Origin: Eledone cirrhosa
Lineage: Eukaryota; Mollusca; Cephalopoda; Octopoda; Eledonidae
Length of the DNA stretch: 64,000 bases
Assembly (NCBI GenBank): GCA_964016885.1
Contig: OZ024740.1
Span: 3,889,336 to 3,953,335 of the forward strand
Direction of reading: 5' to 3'
Shown here: positions 14,360 through 28,579 of the stretch, in pieces
How the letters are laid out: each line of letters starts with the position of its first letter
How positions within the stretch are numbered: position 1 is the first letter of the stretch
Notes under the pieces: generated by a model
Seen by the model: only the letters and a program-made list of their open reading frames with translations
What the model was told of the DNA's origin: nothing
Database searches by the model: none
Made by a program: the position numbers and the translations under genes

Positions 14360-17300
14360 ACTGTTGGTGACATCCATGTAACTAGTAAGTAAAGACTCCC
14401 CCTAGGACTGTTAGTGACAACCATGTAACTAGTAAGTAAAGACTCCCCCCAGGAATGTTGGTGACATCCATGTAACTAGTAAGTAAAGACTCCCCCCAGG
14501 ACTGTTGGTGACATCCATGTAACTAGTAAGTAAAGACTCCCCTAGGACTGTTAGTGACATCCATTTAACTAGTAAGTAAAGAATTCCCCCAGGACTGTTG
14601 GTGACATCCATGTAACTAGTAAGTAAAGACTCCACCCAGGAATGTTAATGACAACCATGTAACTAGTAAGTAAAGACTCCCTCTAAGACTGTTAGTGACA
14701 TCCATGTAACTAGTAAGTAAAGACAACCCCCAGGACTGTTGGTGACATCCATGTAACTAGTAAGTAAAGACTCCCCCCAGGAATGTTAGTGACATCCATG
14801 TAACTAGTAAGTAAAGACTCCCACTAGGACTGATAGTGACATCCATGTAACTAGTAAAGTAAAGACTCCCCCAGGACTGTTAGTGACATCCATGTAACTA
14901 GTAAGTAAAGACTCCCCCCAGGACTGTTAGTGACATCCATGTAACTAGTAAGTAAAGACTCCCCCCAGGAATGTTAGTGACATCCATGTAACGACTAAGT
15001 AAAGACTCCCCCCAGGTCTGTTAGTGACATCCATGTAACTAGTAAGTAAAGACTCCGCTAGGTCTGTTAGTGACATCCATGTAACTAGTAAGTAAAGACT
15101 CCCCCTAGGACTGTTAGTGACATCCATGTAACTAGTAAAGTAAAGACTCCCCCAGGACTGTTAGTGACATCCATGTAACTAGTAAGTAAAGACTCCCCCC
15201 AGGACTGTTAGTGACATCCATGTAACTAGTAAGTAAAGACTCCCCCCAGGAATGTTAGTGACATCCATGTAACTAGTAAGTAAAGACTCCCCCCAGGACT
15301 GTTAGTGACATCCATGTAACTAGTAAGTAAAGACTCACCCCAGGACTGTTAGTGACATCCATGTAACTAGTAAGTAAAGACTCCCTCTAGGACTGTTAGT
15401 GACATCCATGTAACTAGTAAGTAAAGACGCCCCCCAGGAATGTTAGTGACATCCATGTAACTAGTAAGTAAATACTCCACTAGGACTGTTAGTGACATCC
15501 ATGTAACTAGTAAGTAAAGACTCCCCCAGGACTGTTAGTGACATCCATGTAACTAGAAAGTAAAGACTCCCCCCAGGACTGTTGGTGACATCCATGTAAC
15601 TAGTAAGTAAAGACTCCCCCCAGGAATGTTAGTGACATCCATGTAACTAGTAAGTAAAGACTCCCCCAGGACTGTTAGTGACATCCATGTAACTAGTAAG
15701 TAAAGACTCCCCCCAGGACTGTTAGTGACATCCATGTAACTAGTAAGTAAAGACTCCCCTAGGACTGTTAGTGACATCCATGTAACTAGTAAGTAAAGAC
15801 TCCACTAGGTCTGTTAGTGACATCCATGTAACTAGTAAGTAAAGACTCCCCCTAGGACTGTTAGTGACATCCATGTTACTAGTAAGTAAAGACTCCCCCC
15901 AGGTCTGTTAGTGACATCCATGTAACTAGTAAGTAAAGACTCCCCCAGGACTGTTAGTGACATCCATGTAACTAGTAAGTAAAGACTCCCCCTAGGACTG
16001 TTAGTGACATCCATGTAACTAGTAAGTAAAGACTCCCCCCAGGTCTGTTAGTGACATCCATGTAACTAGTAAGTAAAGACTCCGCTAGGTCTGTTAGTGA
16101 CATCCATGTAACTAGTAAGTAAAGACTCCCCTAGGACTGTTAGTGACATCCCTGTAACTAGTAAGTAAAGACTCCCCTAGGTCTGTTAGCGACATCCATG
16201 TAACTAGTAAGTAAAGACTCCCTCTAGGACTGTTAGTGACATCCATGTAACTAGTAAGTAAAGACTCCCTCCAGGACTGTTAGTGACATCCATGTAACTA
16301 GTAAGTAAAGACTCCCCCCAGGACTGTTAGTGACATCCATGTAACTAGTAAGTGAAGACTCCCCCCAGGTCTGTTAGTGACATCCATGTAACTAGTAAGT
16401 AAAGACTCCTCTAGGACTGTTAGTGACATCCATGTAACTAGTAAGTAAAGACTCCCTCTAGGACTGTTAGTGACATGCATGTAACTAGTAATTAAAGACT
16501 CCCCCCAGGACTGTTGGTGACATCCATGTAACTAGTAAGTAAAGACTCCCCCCAGGTCTGTTAGTGACATCCATGTAACTAGTAAGTAAAGACTCCCCCC
16601 AGGTCTGTTAGTGACATCCATGTAAATAGTAAGTAAAGACTCCACCCAGGTCTGTTAGTGACATCCATGTAACTAGTAAGTAAAGACTCCTCTAGGTCTG
16701 TTAGTGACATCCATGTAACTAGTAAGTAAAGACTTCCCCCAGGTCTGTTAGTGACATCCATGTAACTAGTAAGTAAAGACTCCTCTAGGTCTGTTAGTGA
16801 CATCCATGTAACTAGTAAGTAAAGACTCCCCCCAGGTCTGTTAGTGACATCCATGTAACTAGTAAGTAAAGACTCCCTCTAGGACTGTTAGTGACATCCA
16901 TGTAACTAGTAAGTAAGGACTCCTCTAGGACTGTTACTGACATCCATGTAACTAGTAAATAAAGACTCCCTCTAGGACTGTTAGTGACATCCATGTAACT
17001 AGTAAGTAAAGACTCCTCTAGGACTGTTACTGACATCCATGTAACTAGTAAGTAAAGACTCCTCTAGGACTGTTACTGACATCCATGTAACTAGTAAGTA
17101 AAGACTCCCCCCAGGACTGTTAGTGACATCCATGTAACTAGTAAGTAAAGACTCCCTCTAGGACTGTTAGTGACATCCATGTAACTAGTAAGTAAATACT
17201 CCTCTAGGTCTGTTAGTGATATCCATGTAACTAGTAAGTAAAGACTCCCCCCAGGTCTGTTAGTGACATCCATGTAACTAGTAAGTAAAGACTCCTCTAG

Positions 17301-20300
17301 GACTGTTACTGACATCCATGTAACTAGTAAGTAAAGACTCCCTCTAGGACTGTTAGTGACATCCATGTAACTAGTAAGTAAAGACTCCCCCCAGGTCTGT
17401 TAGTGACATCCATGTAACTAGTAAGTAAAGACCCCCCCCAGGACTGTTAGTGACATCCATGTAACTAGTAAGTAAAGACTCCCTCTAGGACTGTTAGTGA
17501 CATCCATGTAACTAGTAAGTAAAGACTCCTCTAGGACTGTTAGTGACATCCATGTAACTAGGAAGTAAAGACTCCTCTAGGACTGTTAGTGACATCCATG
17601 TAACTAGCAAGTAAAGACTCCTCTAGGACTGTTAGTGACATCCATGTAACTAGTAAGTAAAGACTCACTCTAGGACTGTTAGTGACATCCATGTAACTAG
17701 TAAGTAAAGTCTCCCCCTAGGACTGTTGGTGACATCCATGTAACTAGTAAGTAAAGACTCCCCCTAGGACTGTTAGTGACAACCATGTAACTAGTAAGTA
17801 AAGACTCCCCCCAGGAATGTTGGTGACATCCATGTAACTAGTAAGTAAAGACTCCCCCCAGGACTGTTGGTGACATCCATGTAACTAGTAAGTAAAGACT
17901 CCCCTAGGACTGTTAGTGACATCCATTTAACTAGTAAGTAAAGAATCCCCCCAGGACTGTTGGTGACATCCATGTAATTAGTAAGTAAAGACTCCACCCA
18001 GGAATGTTAGTGACAACCATGTAACTAGTAAGTAAAGACTCCCTCTAAGACTGTTAGTGACATCCATGTAACTAGTAAGTAAAGACTCCCCCCTGGACTG
18101 TTGGTGACATCCATGTAACTAGTAAGTAAAGACTCCCCCCAGGAACGTTAGTGACATCCATGTAACTAGTAAGTAAAGACTCCCACTAGGACTGATAGTG
18201 ACATCCATGTAACTAGTAAAGTAAAGACTCCCCCAGGACTGTTAGTGACATCCATGTAACTAGTAAGTAAAGACTCCCCCCAGGACTGTTAGTGACATCC
18301 ATGTAACTAGTAAGTAAAGACTCCCCCCAGGAATGTTAGTGACATCCATGTAACGACTAAGTAAAGACTCCCCCCAGGTCTGTTAGTGACATCCATGTAA
18401 CTAGTAAGTAAAGACTCCGCTAGGTCTGTTAGTGACATCCATGTAACTAGTAAGTAAAGACTCCCCCTAGGACTGTTAGTGACATCCATGTAACTAGTAA
18501 AGTAAAGACTCCCCCAGGACTGTTAGTGACATCCATGTAACTAGTAAGTAAAGACTCCCCCCAGGACTGTTAGTGACATCCATGTAACTAGTAAGTAAAG
18601 ACTCCCCCCAGGAATGTTAGTGACATCCATGTAACTAGTAAGTAAAGACTCCCCCCAGGACTGTTAGTGACATCCATGTAACTAGTAAGTAAAGACTCAC
18701 CCCAGGACTGTTAGTGACATCCATGTAACTAGTAAGTAAAGACTCCCTCTAGGACTGTTAGTGACATCCATGTAACTAGTAAGTAAAGACGCCCCCCAGG
18801 AATGTTAGTGACATCCATGTAACTAGTAAGTAAATACTCCACTAGGACTGTTAGTGACATCCATGTAACTAGTAAGTAAAGACTCCCCTAGGAATGTTAG
18901 TGACATCCATGTAACTAGTAAGTAAAGACTCCCCCCAGGAATGTTAGTGACATCCATGTAACTAGTAAGTAAAGACTCCCCCCAGGACTGTTAGTGACAT
19001 CCATGTAACTAGTAGGTAAAGACTCCCCCCAGGAATGTTAGTGACATCCATGTAACTAGTAAATAAAGACTCCCCCCAGGACTGTTAGTGACATCCATGT
19101 AACTAGTAAGTAAAGACTCCCCCCAGGACTGTTAGTGACATCCATGTAACTAGTAAGTAAAGACTCCCCCAGGCCTGTTAGTGACATCCATGTAACTAGT
19201 AAGTAAAGACTCCCTCCAGGACTGTTAGTGACATCCATGTAACTAGTAAGTAAAGACTCCCTCTAGGACTGTTAGTGACATCCATGTAACTAGTAGGTAA
19301 AGACTCCCCCTAGGAATGTTAGTGACATCCATGTAACTAGTAAGTAAAGACTCCCCTAGGACTGTTAGTGACATCCATTTAACTAGTAAGTAAAGAATCC
19401 CCCCAGGACTGTTGGTGACATCCATGTAACTAGTAAGTAAAGACTCCCCCCACGATTGTTAGTGACATCCATGTAACTAGTAAGTAAAGACTCCTCTAGG
19501 ACTGTTAGTGACATCCATGTAACTAGTAAGTATATACTCCCCCCAGGACTGTTAGTGACATCCATGGAACTAGTTAGTATATACTCCCCCCAGGACTGTT
19601 AGTGACATCCATGTAACTGGTAAGTAAAGACTCCCCCCAGGTCTGTTAGTGACATCCATGTAACTGGTAAGTAAAGACTCCCCCCAGGAATGTTAGTGAC
19701 AACCATGTAACTAGTAAGTAAAGACTCCCCCAGGACTGTTAGTGACATCCATGTAACTAGTATGTAAAGACTCCACCAGGACTGTTAGTCACATCCATGT
19801 AACTAGTAAGTAAAGACTCCCCCCAGGACTGTTGGTGACATCCATGTAACTAGTAAGTAAAGACTCCCCCTAGGACTGTTAGTGACAACCATGTAACTAG
19901 TAAGTAAAGACTCCCCCCAGGAATGTTGGTGACATCCATGTAACTAGTAAGTAAAGACTCCCCCCAGGACTGTTGGTGACATCCATGTAACTAGTAAGTA
20001 AAGACTCCCCTAGGACTGTTAGTGACATCCATTTAACTAGTAAGTAAAGAATTCCCCCAGGACTGTTGGTGACATCCATGTAACTAGTAAGTAAAGACTC
20101 CACCCAGGAATGTTAGTGACAACCATGTAACTAGTAAGTAAAGACTCCCTCTAAGACTGTTAGTGACATCCATGTAACTAGTAAGTAAAGACAACCCCCA
20201 GGACTGTTGGTGACATCCATGTAACTAGTAAGTAAAGACTCCCCCCAGGAATGTTAGTGACATCCATGTAACTAGTAAGTAAAGACTCCCACTAGGACTG

Positions 20301-23300
20301 ATAGTGACATCCATGTAACTAGTAAAGTAAAGACTCCCCCAGGACTGTTAGTGACATCCATGTAACTAGTAAGTAAAGACTCCCCCCAGGACTGTTAGTG
20401 ACATCCATGTAACTAGTAAGTAAAGACTCCCCCCAGGAATGTTAGTGACATCCATGTAACGACTAAGTAAAGACTCCCCCCAGGTCTGTTAGTGACATCC
20501 ATGTAACTAGTAAGTAAAGACTCCGCTAGGTCTGTTAGTGACATCCATGTAACTAGTAAGTAAAGACTCCCCCTAGGACTGTTAGTGACATCCATGTAAC
20601 TAGTAAAGTAAAGACTCCCCCAGGACTGTTAGTGACATCCATGTAACAAGTAAGTAAAGACTCCCCCCAGGACTGTTAGTGACATCCATGTAACTAGTAA
20701 GTAAAGACTCCCCCCAGGAATGTTAGTGACATCCATGTAACTAGTAAGTAAAGACTCCCCCCAGGACTGTTAGTGACATCCATGTAACTAGTAAGTAAAG
20801 ACTCACCCCAGGACTGTTAGTGACATCCATGTAACTAGTAAGTAAAGACTCCCTCTAGGACTGTTAGTGACATCCATGTAACTAGTAAGTAAAGACGCCC
20901 CCCAGGAATGTTAGTGACATCCATGTAACTAGTAAGTAAATACTCCACTAGGACTGTTAGTGACATCCATGTAACTAGTAAGTAAAGACTCCCCCAGGAC
21001 TGTTAGTGACATCCATGTAACTAGAAAGTAAAGACTCCCCCCAGGACTGTTGGTGACATCCATGTAACTAGTAAGTAAAGACTCCCCCCAGGAATGTTAG
21101 TGACATCCATGTAACTAGTAAGTAAAGACTCCCCCAGGACTGTTAGTGACATCCATGTAACTAGTAAGTAAAGACTCCCCCCAGGACTGTTAGTGACATC
21201 CATGTAACTAGTAAGTAAAGACTCCCCTAGGACTGTTAGTGACATCCATGTAACTAGTAAGTAAAGACTCCACTAGGTCTGTTAGTGACATCCATGTAAC
21301 TAGTAAGTAAAGACTCCCCCTAGGACTGTTAGTGACATCCATGTTACTAGTAAGTAAAGACTCCCCCCAGGTCTGTTAGTGACATCCATGTAACTAGTAA
21401 GTAAAGACTCCCCCAGGACTGTTAGTGACATCCATGTAACTAGTAAGTAAAGACTCCCCCTAGGACTGTTAGTGACATCCATGTAACTAGTAAGTAAAGA
21501 CTCCCCCCAGGTCTGTTAGTGACATCCATGTAACTAGTAAGTAAAGACTCCGCTAGGTCTGTTAGTGACATCCATGTAACTAGTAAGTAAAGACTCCCCT
21601 AGGACTGTTAGTGACATCCCTGTAACTAGTAAGTAAAGACTCCCCTAGGTCTGTTAGCGACATCCATGTAACTAGTAAGTAAAGACTCCCTCTAGGACTG
21701 TTAGTGACATCCATGTAACTAGTAAGTAAAGACTCCCTCCAGGACTGTTAGTGACATCCATGTAACTAGTAAGTAAAGACTCCCCCCAGGACTGTTAGTG
21801 ACATCCATGTAACTAGTAAGTAAAGACTCCCCCCAGGTCTGTTAGTGACATCCATGTAACTAGTAAGTAAAGACTCCTCTAGGACTGTTAGTGACATCCA
21901 TGTAACTAGTAAGTAAAGACTCCCTCTAGGACTGTTAGTGACATGCATGTAACTAGTAATTAAAGACTCCCCCCAGGACTGTTGGTGACATCCATGTAAC
22001 TAGTAAGTAAAGACTCCCCCCAGGTCTGTTAGTGACATCCATGTAACTAGTAAGTAAAGACTCCCCCCAGGTCTGTTAGTGACATCCATGTAAATAGTAA
22101 GTAAAGACTCCACCCAGGTCTGTTAGTGACATCCATGTAACTAGTAAGTAAAGACTCCTCTAGGTCTGTTAGTGACATCCATGTAACTAGTAAGTAAAGA
22201 CTCCCCCCAGGTCTGTTAGTGACATCCATGTAACTAGTAAGTAAAGACTCCTCTAGGTCTGTTAGTGACATCCATGTAACTAGTAAGTAAAGACTCCCCC
22301 CAGGTCTGTTAGTGACATCCATGTAACTAGTAAGTAAAGACTCCCTCTAGGACTGTTAGTGACATCCATGTAACTAGTAAGTAAAGACTCCTCTAGGACT
22401 GTTACTGACATCCATGTAACTAGTAAGTAAGGACTCCTCTAGGACTGTTACTGACATCCATGTAACTAGTAAATAAAGACTCCCTCTAGGACTGTTAGTG
22501 ACATCCATGTAACTAGTAAGTAAAGACTCCTCTAGGACTGTTACTGACATCCATGTAACTAGTAAGTAAAGACTCCTCTAGGACTGTTACTGACATCCAT
22601 GTAACTAGTAAGTAAAGACTCCCCCCAGGACTGTTAGTGACATCCATGTAACTAGTAAGTAAAGACTCCCTCTAGGACTGTTAGTGACATCCATGTAACT
22701 AGTAAGTAAATACTCCTCTAGGTCTGTTAGTGATATCCATGTAACTAGTAAGTAAAGACTCCCCCCAGGTCTGTTAGTGACATCCATGTAACTAGTAAGT
22801 AAAGACTCCTCTAGGACTGTTACTGACATCCATGTAACTAGTAAGTAAAGACTCCCTCTAGGACTGTTAGTGACATCCATGTAACTAGTAAGTAAAGACT
22901 CCCCCCAGGTCTGTTAGTGACATCCATGTAACTAGTAAGTAAAGACCCCCCCCAGGACTGTTAGTGACATCCATGTAACTAGTAAGTAAAGACTCCCTCT
23001 AGGACTGTTAGTGACATCCATGTAACTAGTAAGTAAAGACTCCTCTAGGTCTGTTAGTGACATCCATGTAACTAGTAAGTAAAGACTCCTCTAGGACTGT
23101 TAGTGACATCCATGTAACTAGGAAGTAAAGACTCCTCTAGGACTGTTAGTGACATCCATGTAACTAGCAAGTAAAGACTCCTCTAGGACTGTTAGTGACA
23201 TCCATGTAACTAGTAAGTAAAGACTCACTCTAGGACTGTTAGTGACATCCATGTAACTAGTAAGTAAAGTCTCCCCCTAGGACTGTTGGTGACATCCATG

Positions 23301-25420
23301 TAACTAGTAAGTAAAGACTCCCCCTAGGACTGTTAGTGACAACCATGTAACTAGTAAGTAAAGACTCCCCCCAGGAATGTTGGTGACATCCATGTAACTA
23401 GTAAGTAAAGACTCCCCCCAGGACTGTTGGTGACATCCATGTAACTAGTAAGTAAAGACTCCCCTAGGACTGTTAGTGACATCCATTTAACTAGTAAGTA
23501 AAGAATCCCCCCAGGACTGTTGGTGACATCCATGTAATTAGTAAGTAAAGACTCCACCCAGGAATGTTAGTGACAACCATGTAACTAGTAAGTAAAGACT
23601 CCCTCTAAGACTGTTAGTGACATCCATGTAACTAGTAAGTAAAGACTCCCCCCAGGACTGTTGGTGACATCCATGTAACTAGTAAGTAAAGACTCCCCCC
23701 AGGAACGTTAGTGACATCCATGTAACTAGTAAGTAAAGACTCCCACTAGGACTGATAGTGACATCCATGTAACTAGTAAAGTAAAGACTCCCCCAGGACT
23801 GTTAGTGACATCCATGTAACTAGTAAGTAAAGACTCCCCCCAGGACTGTTAGTGACATCCATGTAACTAGTAAGTAAAGACTCCCCCCAGGAATGTTAGT
23901 GACATCCATGTAACGACTAAGTAAAGACTCCCCCCAGGTCTGTTAGTGACATCCATGTAACTAGTAAGTAAAGACTCCGCTAGGTCTGTTAGTGACATCC
24001 ATGTAACTAGTAAGTAAAGACTCCCCCTAGGACTGTTAGTGACATCCATGTAACTAGTAAAGTAAAGACTCCCCCAGGACTGTTAGTGACATCCATGTAA
24101 CTAGTAAGTAAAGACTCCCCCCAGGACTGTTAGTGACATCCATGTAACTAGTAAGTAAAGACTCCCCCCAGGAATGTTAGTGACATCCATGTAACTAGTA
24201 AGTAAAGACTCCCCCCAGGACTGTTAGTGACATCCATGTAACTAGTAAGTAAAGACTCACCCCAGGACTGTTAGTGACATCCATGTAACTAGTAAGTAAA
24301 GACTCCCTCTAGGACTGTTAGTGACATCCATGTAACTAGTAAGTAAAGACGCCCCCCAGGAATGTTAGTGACATCCATGTAACTAGTAAGTAAATACTCC
24401 ACTAGGACTGTTAGTGACATCCATGTAACTAGTAAGTAAAGACTCCCCTAGGAATGTTAGTGACATCCATGTAACTAGTAAGTAAAGACTCCCCCCAGGA
24501 ATGTTAGTGACATCCATGTAACTAGTAAGTAAAGACTCCCCCCAGGACTGTTAGTGACATCCATGTAACTAGTAGGTAAAGACTCCCCCCAGGAATGTTA
24601 GTGACATCCATGTAACTAGTAAATAAAGACTCCCCCCAGGATTGTTAGTGACATCCATGTAACTAGTAAGTAAAGACTCCCCCCAGGACTGTTAGTGACA
24701 TCCATGTAACTAGTAAGTAAAGACTCCCCCAGGCCTGTTAGTGACATCCATGTAACTAGTAAGTAAAGACTCCCTCCAGGACTGTTAGTGACATCCATGT
24801 AACTAGTAAGTAAAGACTCCCTCTAGGACTGTTAGTGACATCCATGTAACTAGTAGTTAAAGACTCCCCCTAGGAATGTTAGTGACATCCATGTAACTAG
24901 TAAGTAAAGACTCCCCTAGGACTGTTAGTGACATCCATTTAACTAGTAAGTAAAGAATCCCCCCAGGACTGTTGGTGACATCCATGTAACTAGTAAGTAA
25001 AGACTCCCCCCACGATTGTTAGTGACATCCATGTAACTAGTAAGTAAAGACTCCTCTAGGACTGTTAGTGACATCCATGTAACTAGTAAGTATATACTCC
25101 CCCCAGGACTGTTAGTGACATCCATGGAACTAGTTAGTATATACTCCCCCCAGGACTGTTAGTGACATCCATGTAACTGGTAAGTAAAGACTCCCCCCAG
25201 GTCTGTTAGTGACATCCATGTAACTGGTAAGTAAAGACTCCCCCCAGGAATGTTAGTGACAACCATGTAACTAGTAAGTAAAGACTCCCCCAGGACTGTT
25301 AGTGACATCCATGTAACTAGTATGTAAAGACTCCACCAGGACTGTTAGTGACATCCATGTAACTAGTAAGTAAAGACTCCCCCCAGGACTGTTGGTGACA
25401 TCCATGTAACTAGTAAGTAA
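14360..25420. repeat. Recent 5.5-kb tandem duplication of satellite (two copies)
   Basis: About 117 monomers (14,360-19,860) recur as 19,828-25,420. The offset is 5,468 bp from 14,429 through about 16,850, then 5,514, then 5,560 bp after about 17,550. The steps are two single monomers present only in the second copy, near 22,390 (a TTACTGAC type) and near 23,060 (a CTCTAGGTCTG type). Shared rare variants include an accidental GAATTC (14,581 and 20,049), AGACAACCCC (14,721 and 20,189), TAGTAATTAAAG, a TCCATGGAAC plus AGTTAGTATATAC pair (19,561 and 25,121) and ACATGCATG. Only scattered substitutions distinguish the copies, so the event looks recent. Confidence 0.92.
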
Positions 25421-28067
25421 AGACTCCCCTAGGACTGTTGGTGACATCCATGTAACTAGTAAGTAAAGACTCCCCCCAGGTCTGTTAGTGACATCCATGT
25501 AACTAGTAAGTAAAGACTCCCCCCAGGTCTGTTAGTGACATCCATGTAACTGGTAAGTAAAGACTCCCCCCAGGAATGTTAGTGACATCCCTGTAACTGG
25601 TAAGTAAAGACTCCCCCCAGGTCTGTTAGTGACATCCATGTAACTGGTGAGTAAAGACTCCCCCCAGGAATGTTAGTGACAACCATGTAACTAGTAAGTA
25701 AAGACTCCCCCAGGACTGTTAGTGACATCCATGTAACTAGTATGTAAAGACTCCACCAGGACTGTTAGTGACATCCATGTAACTAGTAAGTAAAGACTCC
25801 CCCCGGGATTGTTGGTGACATCCATGTAACTAGTAAGTAAAGACTCCCCCCAGGATTGTTGGTGACATCCATGTAACTAGTAAGTAAAGACTCCCCCCAG
25901 GTCTGTTAGTGACATCCATGTAACTAGTAAGTAAAGACTCCCCCTAGGACTGTTAGTGACCTCCATGTAACTAGTAAGTAAAGACTCCCCCCAGGTCTGT
26001 TAGTGACATCCATGTAACTAGTAAGTAAAGACTCCCCCAGGACTGTTAGTGACATCCATGTAACTAGCAAGTAAAGACTCCCCCTAGGACTGTTAGTGAC
26101 CTCCATGTAACTAGTAAGTAAAGACTCCCCCCAGGTCTGTTAGTGACATCCATGTAACTGGTAAGTAAAGACTCCCCTCAGGACTGTTAGGGACATCCAT
26201 GTAACTAGTAAGTAAAGACTCCCCCCAGGACTGTTAGTGACATCCATGTAACTAGTAAGTATATACTCCCCCAGGCCTGTTGGTGACATCCATGTAACTA
26301 GTAAGTAAAGACTCCCTCCAGGACTGTTAGTGACATCCATGTAACTAGTAAGTAAAGACTCCCCCTAGGACTGTTAGTGACATCCATGTAACTAGTAAAG
26401 TAAAGACTCCCCCAGGACTGTTAGTGACATCCATGTAACTAGTAAGTAAAGACTCCCCCCAGGACTGTTAGTGACATCCATGTAACTAGTAAGTAAAGAC
26501 TCCCCCCAGGAATGTTAGTGACATCCATGTAACTAGTAAGTAAAGACTCCCCCCAGGACTGTTAGTGACATCCATGTAACTAGTAAGTAAAGACTCACCC
26601 CAGGACTGTTAGTGACATCCATGTAACTAGTAAGTAAAGACTCCCTCTAGGACTGTTAGTGACATCCATGTAACTAGTAAGTAAAGACGCCCCCCAGGAA
26701 TGTTAGTGACATCCATGTAACTAGTAAGTAAATACTCCACTAGGACTGTTAGTGACATCCATGTAACTAGTAAGTAAAGACTCCCCTAGGAATGTTAGTG
26801 ACATCCATGTAACTAGTAAGTAAAGACTCCCCCCAGGAATGTTAGTGACATCCATGTAACTAGTAAGTAAAGACTCCCCCCAGGACTGTTAGTGACATCC
26901 ATGTAACTAGTAGGTAAAGACTCCCCCCAGGAATGTTAGTGACATCCATGTAACTAGTAAATAAAGACTCCCCCCAGGACTGTTAGTGACATCCATGTAA
27001 CTAGTAAGTAAAGACTCCCCCCAGGACTGTTAGTGACATCCATGTAACTAGTAAGTAAAGACTCCCCCAGGCCTGTTAGTGACATCCATGTAACTAGTAA
27101 GTAAAGACTCCCTCCAGGACTGTTAGTGACATCCATGTAACTAGTAAGTAAAGACTCCCTCTAGGACTGTTAGTGACATCCATGTAACTAGTAGGTAAAG
27201 ACTCCCCCTAGGAATGTTAGTGACATCCATGTAACTAGTAAGTAAAGACTCCCCTAGGACTGTTAGTGACATCCATTTAACTAGTAAGTAAAGAATCCCC
27301 CCAGGACTGTTGGTGACATCCATGTAACTAGTAAGTAAAGACTCCCCCCACGATTGTTAGTGACATCCATGTAACTAGTAAGTAAAGACTCCTCTAGGAC
27401 TGTTAGTGACATCCATGAAACTAGTAAGTATATACTCCCCCAGGACTGTTAGTGACATCCATGGAACTAGTTAGTATATACTCCCCCCAGGACTGTTAGT
27501 GACATCCATGTAACTGGTAAGTAAAGACTCCCCCCAGGTCTGTTAGTGACATCCATGTAACTGGTAAGTAAAGACTCCCCCCAGGAATGTTAGTGACAAC
27601 CATGTAACTAGTAAGTAAAGACTCCCCCAGGACTGTTAGTGACATCCATGTAACTAGTATGTAAAGACTCCACCAGGACTGTTAGTGACATCCATGTAAC
27701 TAGTAAGTAAAGACTCCCCCCAGGACTGTTGGTGACATCCATGTAACTAGTAAGTAAAGACTCCCCTAGGACTGTTGGTGACATCCATGTAACTAGTAAG
27801 TAAAGACTCCCCCCAGGTCTGTTAGTGACATCCATGTAACTAGTAAGTAAAGACTCCCCCCAGGTCTGTTAGTGACATCCATGTAACTGGTAAGTAAAGA
27901 CTCCCCCCAGGAATGTTAGTGACATCCCTGTAACTGGTAAGTAAAGACTCCCCCCAGGTCTGTTAGTGACATCCATGTAACTGGTAAGTAAAGACTCCCC
28001 CCAGGAATGTTAGTGACAACCATGTAACTAGTAAGTAAAGACTCCCCCAGGACTGTTAGTGACATCC
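24000..28067. repeat. Satellite block duplicated at offset 2,338 bp
   Basis: The block at about 24,000-25,730 recurs at about 26,338-28,067. Offsets of 2,338 bp are seen at the 48-bp GTAAAGTAAAG monomer (24,057 and 26,395) and at the CCCCTAGGAATG monomer (24,441 and 26,779), and 2,337 bp further right. The intervening stretch 25,730-26,338 is a different monomer series. Confidence 0.78.
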
Positions 28068-28579
28068 ATGTAACTGGTAAGTAAAGACTCCCCCCAGGTC
28101 TGTTAGTGACATCCATGTAACTAGTATGTAAAGACTCCACCAGGACTGTTAGTGACATCCATGTAACTAGTAAGTAAAGACTCCCCCCCGGGATTGTTGG
28201 TGACATCCATGTAACTAGTAAGTAAAGACTCCCCCCAGGATTGTTGGTGACATCCATGTAACTAGTAAGTAAAGACTCCCCCCAGGTCTGTTAGTGACAT
28301 CCATGTAACTAGTAAGTAAAGACTCCCCCCAGGTCTGTTAGTGACATCCATGTAACTAGTAAGTAAAGACTCCCCCAGGACTGTTAGTGACATCCATGTA
28401 ACTAGTAAGTAAAGACTCCCCCCAGGTCTGTTAGTGACATCCATGTAACTAGTAAGTAAAGACTCCCCCCAGGTCTGTTAGTGACATCCATGTAACTAGT
28501 AAGTAAAGACTCCCCCAGGACTGTTAGTGACATCCATGTAACTAGTAAGTAAAGACTCCCCCCAGGTCTGTTAGTGACA

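Larger units (their letters stand above)
762..24049. repeat. Seven-copy higher-order cassette of about 700 bp within the satellite
   Basis: A run of about 15 monomers with the same order of rare variants occurs seven times, starting near 762, 7,611, 10,366, 14,429, 17,791, 19,897 and 23,351. Marker variants in order are a GACAACCATG monomer, CCATTTAAC followed by AAAGAAT, CTCTAAGACTG, CCACTAGGACTGATAG, and a 48-bp monomer with GTAAAGTAAAG. Most copies also have TAACGACTAAG (near 8,172, 10,928, 11,022, 14,990, 18,352, 20,459 and 23,912). The copy at 10,366 is 94 bp (two monomers) longer because the TAACGACTAAG pair is locally doubled at 10,928 and 11,022. The spacing between copies is irregular, 2.1 to 6.8 kb. 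Confidence 0.85.
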
